64,000 bases of DNA, taken from positions 992,001 through 1,056,000 of the forward strand of contig LUGG01000023.1 in assembly GCA_001683735.1 (NCBI GenBank), given 5' to 3'. Positions within the stretch are counted from its first letter, which is position 1, and the number at the start of each line of letters is the position of its first letter. Under the pieces are notes generated by a model. The model did not search any database, was not told the origin of the DNA, and saw only the letters and a program-made list of their open reading frames with translations. Shown here one piece after another: positions 38,377-50,284 of the stretch. Made by a program: the position numbers and the translations under genes. This DNA is from Grifola frondosa (taxonomy: Eukaryota > Basidiomycota > Agaricomycetes > Polyporales > Grifolaceae).

Positions 38377-39069
38377 AGTACGTGGTGCCGAGTGTTTCCT
38401 CTCAGTGTGCTCAATTACGGCGGTTGTCCATCTGTTTGTCTATGCCCGAGCTTTACTTGGAAATTGTATCATTATAGGATGTGTCAAACAATACGAATAT
38501 GTACTGGTACCTGTTGTCTTCAGATACGCGCGTACGTACGCTACAATTTACTGAGCACCATCTTCTGCGTTGTAGTGATAGCGAGTCGAATGAGGGTGAG
38601 AACGAAAGACAATACGAGAACAAAGTGAGAGAATGAGGAAGGCCTGAACTGTGTGCAGAATTACGAGGAAGTAGACCTGCTGTCATGGCAGCATAGGACG
38701 TGGGTGAAGGAGAATTCTATGCTCATCGTATCATAACGAAGCGGACACGAATCCATATGTTGAATTGGGCGAGCAAATGACCGACAGCCGAGATTGGAAA
38801 TATTTCGCATTACACGTGGATGATCGCAGCCCTGAAGACCAATAAACAGAGAGACAATATACAGACACATATCTTTACAAGGTGTGCTCAAATAGTGCTA
38901 CCGTTTGAGGAAGTCAATCTCCAGTCTGGAATGCGTCAGAGGAAACATGCAAGTAATAAAACGACAGCCGGGATATGGATGATGAGGAACACGAAGATGC
39001 GAGCTGCGGGCGCACGTCTAGTCTCTACAGCCGACTATACTATGAAGGTGGATGAGAATTGAATCATGT
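38377..39069. repeat. downstream flank duplicated with the array
   Basis: The part at about 38,640-39,030 matches about 42,600-42,900 downstream of copy D over some 250 bases (for example caataaacagagagacaata / caatgaacagagggacaaca, and aacacgaagatgcgagctgc / aacgcgaagatgcgagttgc). On the minus strand both keep a hydrophobic run similar to RIFAFCIIYI, which may be a broken exon of some other gene carried in the duplicated unit. Confidence 0.6.
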
Positions 39070-40833
39070 CTACGGGTATAACCAACGGCAAGGGCCGCAC
39101 TGGTGGACCTGGCTCGTCTCTGTATCGACCCAAAAAATCGGATCAGTCATATGAATTCTGATACTCAGAAATGCATACACAAATCGGTATCTTAGCGTGG
39201 ATAACTCTTCGTGGTAGCATTGTGTAATATGACCCGACGAATCACGGTCGATGTACCATGTCGCCCAGAAATTAAGGCTGTATTGCCTGTTAAGAAAGCC
39301 CATCTCTCGGAGTTGCGAGCGGCTGAAGGCCTGGGCAACGAGTTTCGACTGCGCTTCCTGTAATTGTGTGCTTTCGCGTAGCGGTCCATCCAGCGGAGAC
39401 GGCGGAGAGGCGGGCGAGGTGAGATTGAGATGCAGGACGCGCAGGTGTGTCAGACGCGATAATGTGGCGATGATCTCAGTCTTCGAGTCGCTCTGGTCAG
39501 TGACGAAGACAGCATATATCCAAACATGACAGGGGTACACACCAAAGGAATAGTCTCGTCGCCATGTGCAGGATAGCGGTGGATTTCCAAAAACGTGAGG
39601 AGCGGAAATGTAGTGACGATGAATTCCACTAGTTCCGAATCGTTCCCGTCAGCTCGATATACGACCTCCAAACGTTCCAGATGGTGGAATACCTGCGTAC
39701 GGAGGATACGCAGGAGCTCCGTCGCAGAAAGCAATGGCATGCGTTTCGGTATCTCGCCCACTGTGTCACCAATATAGTAACGAGGACAGTCTCGCACAGA
39801 GAGACTTTGGAGCTCCGAAGGAAGATGGGAAAATATCGTGTCGTCAGGATGAGGATAGGATATCGTGAAGCTCCGCAAATGAGTGAGGTCCACATTGGCC
39901 ACTGCTCCCGGTGGCCAGAGCATGAATGGTGGGTATTCGCGAGTTTGTGCTAGCTTCAGAGTGAGAGAACGCAACTTCTGGGTGCGGGAGAGAAACGACA
40001 GTAACGAGACATCCGGATCGGGAGCGAAGCCGTATAGGTTGAATTCTTGGAGACTCGGCCACGTCGTCGCAATCATGCGTGAGTACTGTGCAGTTTCCGC
40101 GGGGATTGTCAGAGACTCGAGCGTCAAGCGAGATTTCTCTAGAATCCACCATGTCCATGCAGCTTCGAGCGGAATAAGGTCACGGTTAACAGGATACGAC
40201 CAAAATGAACCGCAAGTCGAGGACTTGAACTTGCGTAGTGATAACTGCATTGACTTGAGCTCCTCGATATCGAAGGGAGATCGAGCGGGCCAACGATAGG
40301 ATAGGACCTCCAAGTTCTGGAGGGCGGGAGGGGAAAGCAATGCTTTCAGAGTAGACCAAGATATACAGTGATCGAATTCTTCGATACAGATGGTGTGTAG
40401 CGAATGCAATTGAGGGAATGATGACTCAAGCTCAAGGCGGCGGGACTCTGGATAGATTTGCGGTATCCAACAAATGCTCGCGATCCTTCATGATCGATAA
40501 GAAGCGTACAAGAACTGAAGAGAAATAACTGGCTCACCGAATATACCGCCAAAAGGAGCGTGGAAGAAAGTGTTTATCACAGTTCCTCAGACTCGTGAAG
40601 GTTAAAGTACGGAAGATTAATGGTTTACAAGCGCATCGAAGTCGGTGCGAAACTGTGGAAAGGCAAGCGAGGTCCGAAAAAGGCATGATTGATAAAATTT
40701 CTTCAAGAATGTCGTCGTTCAGGGTATCTAAGCTAGGTGTTGAACGAGTTCAGCAACGGGAGTTTCAGTGTATGGTTAACGGAACCCACGAGGAGGTCGC
40801 ATTTTCTGTCTGTGTAATGAGACAAGCGACCAT
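39070..40833 (-). CDS. F-box-like/LRR protein, array copy C (intact)
   Basis: Five exons on the minus strand: 40833-40790, 40732-40538, 40485-39543, 39492-39181, 39099-39070, giving 507 residues with every phase closed and no frame break. F-box-like segment LDTLNDDILEEILSIM, then DLACLSTVSHRLRCACKPLI; leucine-rich body LHSLHTICIEEFDHC, LQNLEVLSYRWPARSPFDI, SLLSFLSRTQKLRSLTLKLA, FTISYPHPDDTIFSHLPSEL, HHLERLEVVYRADGNDSELV. It is the most diverged of the five copies and sits inverted between B and D. The first exon is inferred (MVACLITQTENATSS). The last intron (81 nt) is in frame, so retention is possible. Likely the functional family member; SCF adaptor role is by analogy. Confidence 0.75.
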
Positions 40834-41360
40834 GCTGCGGTCAAGATGAGGCCACAGAGCCATCTGTGGAGGAATGCTTGAGGATCGTCGAGTTGTGAGT
40901 TAACTACGAAAGCTGTCATCGACCCATTTCTCGGAGCGCTGAGTATTAAAGGGAAGGTGGCCCGTGGGAATTCGACAAGCATGCCCATACATTAATATTT
41001 GTACATATACTAGGCTCTTTGCACGCTTCGAGAGGCAATATATCGCCTGTTTACCTCCCAGTCGCTCTATTTAACAAAACTCAAAGGTTCTGAAAGAGAG
41101 AAAACATCCACAAGCTCCTTCAGTAGTAGATGACTCCAATTTGACAACGAAACCATGCCGCTAGACTGCATCAGATTTCCCACGGCGGGAGACCTGGTAA
41201 CAATTCCCGGCACTGAGTTCACACGCTACAGCTCTGCTCAGACACAATAAATCTATTCAAGAGTGCTTTTCGATAGTTCCTGTGTCCCCATAGAACCAAC
41301 ATCAACAACATGCAACACGCTTGCCTCGTGTGCTCTTCCACTATCTCACCTGCATTTTTC
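40834..41360. other. spacer, promoters of copies C and D
   Basis: 527 bases between divergent copies C and D. The part just before D resembles the upstream flank of A. No gene is seen. Confidence 0.45.
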
Positions 41361-42560
41361 ATGCTGATGCTCTTTGAATCTAGTCGATTGAATCTAGAGT
41401 ACATCGACGATGATGTTCTTTACCTCATCCTTGAAAAGATTCAAACCTTTGGTCTCCGCAGTACTTTCATGGTGTCGCATCGGTTGCGCCACGCATGCTT
41501 ACCATTCATGTTCCGCATATGCACCCTTGGTTTTATCAAAGGTGGTGACACCTTTCCACCGCCTGCGATATTGTATTATATTCGGTGCGTCGTAAATCAA
41601 TGCAGCAGGTACATTTTCGACTTCTCATTGATGACGCAGGGTCGTGAAACTCCTATGGGCATCGAATTACTTTCCACAATTTTGTGCCAACTTCGGTTAA
41701 CATTATACGGATTCTGTCCTGGTCCCGACGTCTCCCTTCTCTCTCTTCTTGCGGTTATGCCCTCCTTGACCTCACTGACGCTGAAACTCGGTCAAAGCAA
41801 AGAGCAACCTCCGCTATTACTCTGGCCCAGAGGTTCTCGGAGAGACATAAACCTTTTCAGCCTACGATATTTCACCATATCGTACCCACATTCTGACGAC
41901 CACACTTGCCATCAGAGCTTCGAGGCATCGCTATACGAGACTCTCCGCGCTATTACATCTGCAATAAGTGCGTAATGGCACTGAATCGTATCCAGATACT
42001 GTCCGGGACCGACCTCTTGCGCATCCTAAACACTCAAGCTTCCACCGCCCTGGAGTGATTGGAGATCGTGTATAGAGTGGACAGCGGTGACCCGCAGATG
42101 GTAGAATCCATCGTGAATATGTTCCCTGAGCTTCGATTCCTGGAGATTCATCGATACCCTTCGGATGACAGCGAAAAGTCTGCATCGGTACGTCTGTTTC
42201 TGCGCTGATCTGGCGTTCATTCCTTTTCGCTCAATGCTTCGATTCTCAGAAGGAGATCGTCACTACGTTGTCCCGATTGAAGAATCTACGTGTGCTACGT
42301 CTCAATCTCCACTCCACCAGTCATCCTTCGTTTGAGGTTGTGCTTGAATCTATCGATGTCCTCGGCGAGCGGGCTCAGGTCGTCGCCGACGCCTTCCCGC
42401 TCTCGCAGCTTAGCCAGGTCGCTTTTCTTCGCAGAAATTACCACCACGAGAATTATTGGGCTACTTGGTATCTGGAGAATTGTCGTTGTAGGATATGTCA
42501 AACAATACGAATTAGTACGACCAGGTCCTGCCGCCTGTTGTCTTCAAATCCACGCGCACA
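41361..42560 (+). pseudogene. F-box-like/LRR array copy D, deleted
   Basis: Exon 1 (41361-41584) is intact (LNLEYIDDDVLYLILEKI). Exon 2 begins in register, then jumps at about 41697 from the FCANF position straight to LTLYGFCPGPD, losing roughly 390 bases present in A. A further loss of about 10 bases near 41900 breaks YPHPDDEIFAHLPSEL. CGA has become TGA at 42057-42059. The 3' part (DIVTTLSRLK-like) runs to WATWY at about 42471 and then joins sequence that in B lies downstream of the gene, a second deletion of about 200 bases, with ACTTGG present at both edges. Clearly non-functional. Confidence 0.82.
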
Positions 42561-43159
42561 GTATGATTCGCTCAGCACCATCGTCTCTGTGTCGTGTTTA
42601 TTAGAGGGCGACAAAAAAAAGCAGGGTCGTGGGTGGGACATGGATGAAGTGGATATAAACCTTTGAGCAAGCAATTGACTGCCAGCGTGGATTTGGAAAT
42701 TTTCGTATCACAAATGAATGAGCACGGCCCTGAAGAACAATGAACAGAGGGACAACATATGAACACGTATCTCTACGAGTCCGGAATCTGCCAGCAGAAA
42801 CGGTGCAGGTAATAGAAGGACAGCCGGATGTAGATGATGCAGAACGCGAAGATGCGAGTTGCACGCGCAAACCTACTTAATCCGCAGCTGATTGTATGTA
42901 GGCTGGATGAGATCGATCCATATTTAGGGTATAATCTGTATCATGTCGCACACCATCTTTGAACCTGCCTTTGACGTGCGGAAGACTTCAGCACAAAGTA
43001 ACTGTAGGTTGCGAGTGTCACTTCACCACTACATCAACAAAGTGCTGTCAATCGGTATGTTTAAAGCCCCGAATAGTCAAAAATTAAACATACGCGCGAG
43101 TCCGAGATGAATAGCTCGCTCTGGGAAAGCCCACCCATCGACCACACCCGTTGTCAAAA
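42561..43159. repeat. downstream flank of copy D, duplicated
   Basis: The 42,600-42,900 part is the partner of the 38,640-39,030 flank. The remainder up to 43,159 holds nothing I recognise. Confidence 0.5.
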
Positions 43160-44037
43160 ATGTACCGACGACATTGAAGTACCCCGCCCTCTCCTCGTAC
43201 ATCAGCAGATGAGTGCTGTGCGTCAATTGCGCGCGCTTATGTCCGTAAGGGACGCCTTCATCATCGCTTTATCCTGTCCTTCGTCGGGGCATTTATTAGC
43301 AGTGTTGGGTAAGTGATGTCCTGCAGTTCGTCGTCAATGTATCATATGTGCAGCGTCACCGTGGAGTTGAACTCGTCGGACCTCACCATAAAAGAGGTCA
43401 GCACGTATCGATACACCATGAGATTCGAGTGCGCACATAGTGGCGGCCTTTTCGTTCCCTGCTGAGAAGGTTTGAGGAGAAGCTCGGGCCAAGGATCAAG
43501 CGAGCAAACGTGCGTCTTGTACAATGCCTGCATCGCGTCAAGATACTCCCAGCTGTCTCTCGTGTAATCTGTATGCAGGGTATAGCCAGGCTGCTCATAT
43601 TTCTATCGCAGGACATACTTCCAGTGCTGAAGAAGCATGCGGCAGAGCTCCATCAATGCGCTCGTGCTGGCGACGATGAGATGACGCAGACCGGCCGGGC
43701 GGCGAATGGCGATGTAATGCCTAGCGAACATGCCGCCCCAAGAACGACTAAGAAAGTTGAAGTCGGTGTGAACGCCGAGACATTTGAGGACCGAACCCAT
43801 TTCGGAGGAGAATCAAGGTCCAGAACTCCTTGGGTCTGTCGCTTGCATGAGAAGACTGCCCGGTGCCAGTCTGGTCCTAAAAGACGACCGAGATGCCGTG
43901 AATGTCATTTAATTTGGAGGGAGGGAGCATGCAGCGATGAGAGAAGCGGAGGCGCTGTGGAGAGTAACAAGAGTGCGGACGCCAGATGTGAGGTCGCCGA
44001 CGACTTGGTAAGTGGTCTTTCCTGTAGCCTCGACCAT
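43160..44037 (-). pseudogene. proline iminopeptidase-like alpha/beta hydrolase, broken
   Basis: Minus-strand pieces of an alpha/beta hydrolase of the proline iminopeptidase/amino-acid amidase type. From ATG at 44037: VEATGKTTYQVVGDLTSGVR then TLVTLH followed by a lost HGGPG motif. Next, VVF-stop-DQTGTGQSSH where the family has FYDQ (TAG at the Tyr), then RPKEFWTL, the nucleophile region NFLSRSWGGMFARHY (family G-x-SWGG), IAIRRPAGLRHLIVAST, then SWEYLDAMQALYKTHVCSLD. Near the end TYPTLLIN and THLLMYEERAGYFNVVGTFL lie in different frames. Multiple frameshifts and stops make it non-functional. It lies inside the F-box-like array. No intact copy is in the window. Confidence 0.72.
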
Positions 44038-45679
44038 GGTAAAATATTAGTGAAGACAGCCATGGCCGTCGCATATTCTAAGGGAAACAGTCGCTGATTC
44101 TGTGAGATAGCTGTGTCACGCGCTGTTACGAATTCGCGTCAGGGGTGGATGCATGCCTATTTTCCGAAATTCGACCAGGCGTCTGCGTTGATTGCAACTA
44201 CGATAATGAACCCCATGCGGCCAGATCAATAGAACTGATAATCTACTGGATACCATGATTCTGGTTGATTTATTCATATCCTGCAAACAGACGGCGCGTC
44301 GATACGCAAGACACGTGCCGAGTTGCTCCGCGGACCCATGTTGTGGGCAGCTGCCATTCTTTTGAACTGCTTTGAACTGAAAAATACTACTCACCATATG
44401 GTGCATTTGATCGCTTACAATACAACACTGCTTTCTAGAATTATACACGTCTTTTGTACATTAGTTCAGGCACAAAACGACAACGAGGTAATCTAGGGTG
44501 CAAGCGGACTCATCTTTCTGCCGTCCCAATGCAGCCCTATTTTTCACCTCTTCTAGTGTCGCTGTGGTGTGCCGCCGATATTGACGATAAGAATCTTGCT
44601 CCCACATCGCACAAAAGCGATTAAGCATAAGGTAAACTAGCGCCCCCAGTTGAGGAGATTTATCGTTGTTTGGTGTTGTGGGTGTCATTTGTTTGTGTTG
44701 ACCGCATGCTCGCCACGAAGAATCGAGTCATGGTTCTCATGTCGCAGAACGTCTCCCCTTTCGTTTTGAAGCTTACCAACCACCTGTTCGCCCTCAAGTT
44801 GACGAGAAGTTCACGCTGCTTTCTCGATACAAGAGAATATCAGATGGTTGCAATCAGAATATCAACGGCAAACTTCTGGCACTATTGGTAGCGCACATGT
44901 AGTTGGTTTTCGACCGCACTCGGCCTTTTGATGTTCTGCATAGCCTTCCTGCGGTCCGTTTCATCCTTGTCTTTGTTCCGCTCGGAATCAAGTTTAAAGC
45001 ATCTGCTTATGGTACGTGGTCAAGTATCCTCTCTGTTATCTTGTAACACTCAAGATAGATATATCTCTTTGAAATGTGGATTAGAATTGTTACATCGAGG
45101 GAAAAAAACAGCTGCCGCTCATGCCGTCATACTGAGCCTCGTATCATGTCTTGCATCAGCTTCTGGACTTCATGGCTATCTGATTCTTCTTTAGATCTTC
45201 CAGGTTGCTTCTCCGCCATATAGACGCATTATCTTCAGTCTTCCTCTAGGAACATCCCATAGCATTCTGAGCTGTGGGATACATACACGAGTAGTCAAGG
45301 GTCTGCATTCGGACCGGGAAACATCATTTACCGCCAGTATATTCTCATGACACACCCATGTACTCATCATGTTGATGTTGATTCCTTATCGCACTCCAGT
45401 TTCCACAATCCAATAGTCACTACGTCCATCACTTGGCTCCCTGAGGGCAGAACTGAGGGTACATACTATTGTTATCTTCTTTGCTTACGTTAACGTTCTT
45501 CGCCCTCGTTAGAGCTAACGTGATACAGCCACGCCGTATAAGTCCTATTTCGCAAACATAAAATATTCTCAGTGATGATGCTCTCACTCTCGTAAATTAG
45601 GCTCGAATGGACGACGGTAAGAAATGGTAGTGCTCATATGGTTTGATATGCGCAGACTAAACATATGGACAAATGCTGC
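44038..45679. other. intergenic, nothing recognised
   Basis: About 1.6 kb. A 75-codon minus ORF at 44461-44688 (TPTTPNNDKSPQLGALVYLM) and other short frames have no domain I can identify. No repeat family or RNA gene is evident. Confidence 0.4.
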
Positions 45680-47375
45680 AACCGAGCATACCCCATGTCA
45701 CGTACTTTACCCTCCCAGGGCATCATTGGCCCTATCTCGTCACTGCAAAAATTTTGTGATCAGGTAGAGATAAACGAGCTGCAGAAAATGCCACGTACTA
45801 GAAATCGCAGCTATGAGACGACCTGGTCTCGTAAAAAAGGTTGGTGATAGAGCCATACGGATCGCGGTCGATATACCAAGTAGCCCAATAGTTCTCATGG
45901 AAGTTTCTTCGAATGAAAGCGACCTCGACAAGCTGTGAGACCCGAAAGGCATCGGCGACAATCTGCGCGCGCTCGCCGAGGACACCGAGAGATTCAAGTG
46001 TAACCTTTAGAGAAGGATGACTGGTAGAGTGGAGGTTGAGACGTAGCACACGTAGCTTCTGCAATCGGGACAACGTTGTGACAATTTCTTCTTCTGCAAA
46101 TCGAGGCTTTGAGCGCGATGGAATGAACTCAAGATCAGCGCAGAAACACACGTACCAAGTGAGACCTCTCCTTGTCGTGCGAAGGGTATCGGTGAATTTC
46201 GAGGGACCGAAGCTGAGGGAACATATCCACGATGGATTCTATCACTTGCAAATCGCTGCTGTCCGCTCGGTATACTATCTCCAATCGCTCCAAGGCGGCG
46301 AAGGTCCGAATGTCCAGGATACGTAAGAGGTCGATACCGGATAGCAATGGGGCGCGATTAGGTATCATCATATACATATCACAGATGTAATACCGGGGAG
46401 AGTCTCGTAAGGAGATTCCTCGAAGTTCTGATGGCAAATGAGCGAATATCTCGTCGTCAGGATGTGGGTACGACATGGTGAACTGTCGCAGGTTGGAAAG
46501 ATCTAGCTCTTCGGGTGCCTCTGGGCCAGAGCAGGAGTGGGGTTCTTCCATGTTCTGGGCGAGTTTCAGCGTCAATGATGTCATGGAGGGCATAACAGCG
46601 AGAAGAGCGAGAAGAGAGAGAAAGGAGACGTCAGGACCAGGATTGAAGCCGTATAGAGTCATCTGCTGAAGACGCGGCCATAATCGAGCAGCCATTAGAG
46701 AATATTGAGCCGTTTCTGAGGGTATTCTGATCGACTCAAGTGAAGAGCGAGATCGCTCCAATATCCAGCAGACCCATTGGGTTTCACGAAGAACGAGGTC
46801 CTCCGGGTCAGGATCAGACCAGAATGAAAAGCAGCCTTCATAATCGAATTTTCGGAGAGATAATTGCATTGAAGACAGGACCTCGATATCAAATGGAGAT
46901 TCCGGAGGCCATTGCGTGTATGTCATCTCCAACGTCTAGAGGGCAGACATCGAAACAGCGCTTTGAGGCTGTGCCAAGGCAACGACTCGTCACATCGTTT
47001 GAATGAGATCGTATGCAAGGCATGTAGATGCGGCAACAAGATGTCGAACTTGGCACAGAATTTTGGAGAGTAATTCGGTGCCCAAAGAAGATCCACGACC
47101 CTGTGTTATTGATAAGAGGCTAGGAAGGTACCTAGTAGTATCTACGACGCACCGAATATGAGGCCATATCGTATGCGGCGGAAAGATGTCACCACCATTA
47201 ATGAAACCTGGGTGCACATGCGGAACATGAATGGTACGCATGCGTAGCGCAACCGATGCGACACCTTGGAAGCGCCCTGGAAACCAAATGGTGGAATTTT
47301 CGCTAGGATAAGGTAAAGAACATCATCGTCGACATTCTCCAGATTCAATCGACTAGATTCAAATAGCATCAGCAT
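45680..47375 (-). pseudogene. F-box-like/LRR array copy E, multiply frameshifted
   Basis: Starts MLMLFESSRLNLENVDDDVL at 47375. Lesions relative to A and C: one base lost at about 47207-47212 (CTQVS instead of CTLGF), one base lost at about 46951-46955, a CAG to TAG nonsense codon at 46936-46938, an offset pair near 46509-46548 (PHSCSGPEAPEE where the next frame reads LLLWPRG), and two extra bases at the third-exon acceptor near 46088. A 265-codon central frame (46135-46932) stays open with clear family sequence (MQLSLRKFDYEGC, YPHPDDEIFAHLPSELRGIS). The last exon reads YDEIGPM. Two nonsense or indel events in the 5' half argue against function. Confidence 0.75.
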
Positions 47376-48598
47376 TGGAAGTACAGATGTGATTCAAGGA
47401 GCATACGAAGCACTGGGTACACTACATACTGTTCGAGTTTGCGTTGCGGGAGAACACTCAAACTCAGACCTACAAGGAGTATCACAAGGCATTGTTGAAG
47501 AGAAATGTACGTTTGAGGACCATTCTAGCAGGTATACACGCAAGCAGAGTTGAACGTCGCCCTGAGGCTTCCCGTGGGAAATCTGGGTGTGAATGTTAAG
47601 CAAGGCGCCTAGAAAGCATTAATATATTTGTTTCCACACAACGTCCGCTTCAATCATATGTATTTTAATGTCATAATTGCAATTTCCATCCATTCTTCAG
47701 TCTATGGATAGGATACGTCCTGACGCATGAAGGAGAAGAGTTATTTGATTGCAAATGCAAGATACAAATAAGAAATGTGTAGCGACATGATAAGCGCTCT
47801 GCGCTGACTATGGGTGAAAGCCCGGCTAGCGGGATCCCGACCGCGAACTCGAAAGCCAGCAAGACGCAAAACTCCGGAACGGGAAAAGGCTCGCGACGGG
47901 AGGGAGGGCTAACCCAGGGTGTGGTGGGTGGGCCTCGCTGCGATCGGTAGGAGCTGACTCGTTTTCGAAAGGAGGGGCGTGGCTGACATCTAAAGTTCCC
48001 GGTCCAGTAACGGACGAAAACAATGGTTCTTGAATTGGGACTGACGAAGTATCGCGTAGCGAGCGAACTTCGTGGGGAAAACAGTGGTGCGTTGACCCGA
48101 CGAATGCGTGGTGGTGGACTACTAACTAGTGTCTCACTGGGCAGGGAAGCTCGAAGATGGCGGAGCGCAAGGACTAGGGACCGCTCTGGCAGGCCCCGGA
48201 TTTTTTATTTTTATTTTTATTTTTTTTGGGGGGGGGGCCAAAGGAAAGATTCCTTTGGTAAGCGGGACTCATGGGACGGCTCACTACGAACATTCTGCGG
48301 CGTCTTTACAGTGAATGCCCGTGGGCGTGGCTCACTTTGGCTATTTCATTGGGTGCCTGCATATCTGTTATTCCATCATGGTGACAGCATGTGTCGCTGC
48401 ATCCATGTGCAGAAGGTCGGAAACTTATCGCTCCGACGGGTGGATATGCTTCGCTACCTCTGTGATGGGCAATGTGCACCTTGGAAGAAAAATGCTTCCC
48501 ATCGGATGCTTTCTGGGGTGGGGCGCGCCCATTGCTAGGCCTTACTTTGTGAGCCGTTGAGTATAAACGAGGTCTGATGGAAAGGACTGGGCGCAGCT
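47376..48598. other. intergenic, start of transposon-rich region
   Basis: No gene is supported. GC content rises after about 47,800. An A/T homopolymer tract (48201-48227, T-runs separated by single A) abuts ten G residues (48228-48237). Read on the minus strand it resembles an A-rich retroposon tail, but no body is recognised. Confidence 0.4.
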
Positions 48599-49302
48599 GT
48601 GCCGATTGTCGCTGTGTCACCTCTGCTGCCATCACTTGGCAGGCACCTGCTGGAGGGGCATAAAAGGCTACCCACAGGTCTCAGGGATGCCTGGCTCAAC
48701 CGGAGACTCGCTATGGCTGTCTTACCACGCAACACTTCTTTCATTGCTATCACTGATGCAGTCACTACACCTTTGTTGTCCCCTTCACCTTCCCCCGCAT
48801 CGTCTCCAGCTCCCACGCCGCCTGCTTATCACAAGGGGAAAACTGTGGTTGTGGATGGCGTCACTGTGTCTCACCGCAAGCCATATCCATTCAGTCGGGC
48901 GAGTTATCCTCTCATCATGGTAGAGATCCATTCGTACAGCCAGGCCTTCCAGGCTGAGGCTTGGCTGGCAAGCCCGGAGACGTCGGTCATGGTTGGAGTG
49001 GGCGATTACGTTACATGCGCTCCAGATGTAGGCGATCTTCACACGTACTTCAATGCCCACGTGTTGGCTGTGCGTGTGCTGGAGCAGGAGGTTGTCGAGT
49101 TCCTTGCGACCACGTACCCGGCGCTGAACTTGGCATGCTATGTCTACCTCCGTGTGCCCGTGACCCAGGCTCGGCTGGGGTAATTGCCTCGTTGCGCCAC
49201 CGCTTCCTGAGGCGCTTCCTCCTGGACACCATCAGTGATGAAGGGTTGAAGGTGGTGAAGTTGCCTTGCATCGCGGCCGGCCGCTCTGGGAAGGTGGAGT
49301 AG
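48599..49302 (+). CDS. hypothetical protein, probable 1-nt frame break
   Basis: ORF 48599-49183 (194 codons) includes a Ser/Pro linker (SPSPSPASSPAPTPPAYHKG) and a folded-looking part (SYPLIMVEIHSYSQAFQAEA, VVEFLATTYPALNLACYVYL). It stops right after TQARLG, but the next frame continues smoothly (GVIASLRHRFLRRFLLDTIS to 49302), as if one G is missing in GGGG near 49178-49181. I do not recognise the protein. High GC and position beside retroelements suggest a mobile-element remnant, not proven. Confidence 0.35.
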
Positions 49303-49583
49303 AGGATTGGGGAGGGCAGCCGTGGAGAGTTGAGATGCGTGGGGAGTTAGGGGACTGGGTGAGGAAGGGGACGTTCAGAGGATCAGGGCAAGGGGAAAGG
49401 CAGCTCAGGATGAGCGGGACGCGCAAGGCAGTACTTGGCCTGGGTGCAGATAGGATTCTCAGATGTACACGTTGTCACGCACCAAAAGTGTTTGGTACCT
49501 GGACAGGGCAAAATAACACCAATTTTGTGCATCCTATCATAGCAAGTCACATGACATGGGACATCAACTAGGGACATGATCAC

Positions 49584-50095
49584 GTGCTCATACTCATAAA
49601 TAAAGCACGATACTACTCAGTCGTTCCCAGGCATTCTTATTTCCCTCCGTCACAACCATGCAAACACTTTCTTACCCATGACACTCAAATTCCTCACTAC
49701 CTAGTGCAGCGACAATCTCGCAAACATATTCTCACCCTCGATCCAGACCAGGATTACCCCACCCGAGTCTACTTCTCCAGCCCCTTCTCTTATGGGACCT
49801 AACATCGAGTTCACTGGACGAATCTCCGTACTCTTCAATTCAGGAGACCCAGCTCATTGTCGCAGTGGAGCATTATACAGGCAGCCAGGAGGTTGCAGTT
49901 GGGATTCCCTATTCCAGGTTGGCCATGTTTGAGTGGTTAGAGGCATGGATCATTTGGAACATTGCTCATCGCAGAGGAATGTTGAAGCCGAATGATGGCA
50001 TAGTCCAGTTGCCGAAGAAGATGCTACGAGCAGGAGACGCGAGGCTGATGGACGAATTCCTGCTGATCTACATAGGACATGGATGGAAAAACTAG
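49584..50095 (+). pseudogene. LTR-encoded ORF of element 1, frame-broken
   Basis: Pieces in successive frames (VYFSSPFSYG; NIEFTGRISVLF; then ETQLIVAVEHYTGSQEVAVG, RLAMFEWLEAWIIWNIAHRR) line up in order with the intact LTR ORF of element 2 (ITFTGHIDHIIQ, ETRIFLALSHIDGTCTIGFA). Shared spacing FTG-x-I, E-T-x-I, H-x-x-G and a W-rich end suggest homology. Two shifts are needed. Function unknown. Confidence 0.5.
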
Positions 50096-50284
50096 GTTAC
50101 ATGATGATGTACACATTCTTCCCTCTCCCATGATCAGCACTCAGTCTGCATTACTCCAAAAGTCAAGATGTATGCTTATGTGAAGGGAGTTACATAAGAA
50201 GGATTAGCAGAAGGATCTAGTTGGCCTGAAGAAGACTAATTGTGGAAGGACCCAGATGAGGCCTAGGCAAGCCTACAGACTCTA

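Noticed and set aside
13240..40833. A nonself-recognition cluster linking HET-C with the F-box-like array
   Set aside because: They are about 16 kb apart with ordinary metabolic genes between; no sequence evidence ties them together.
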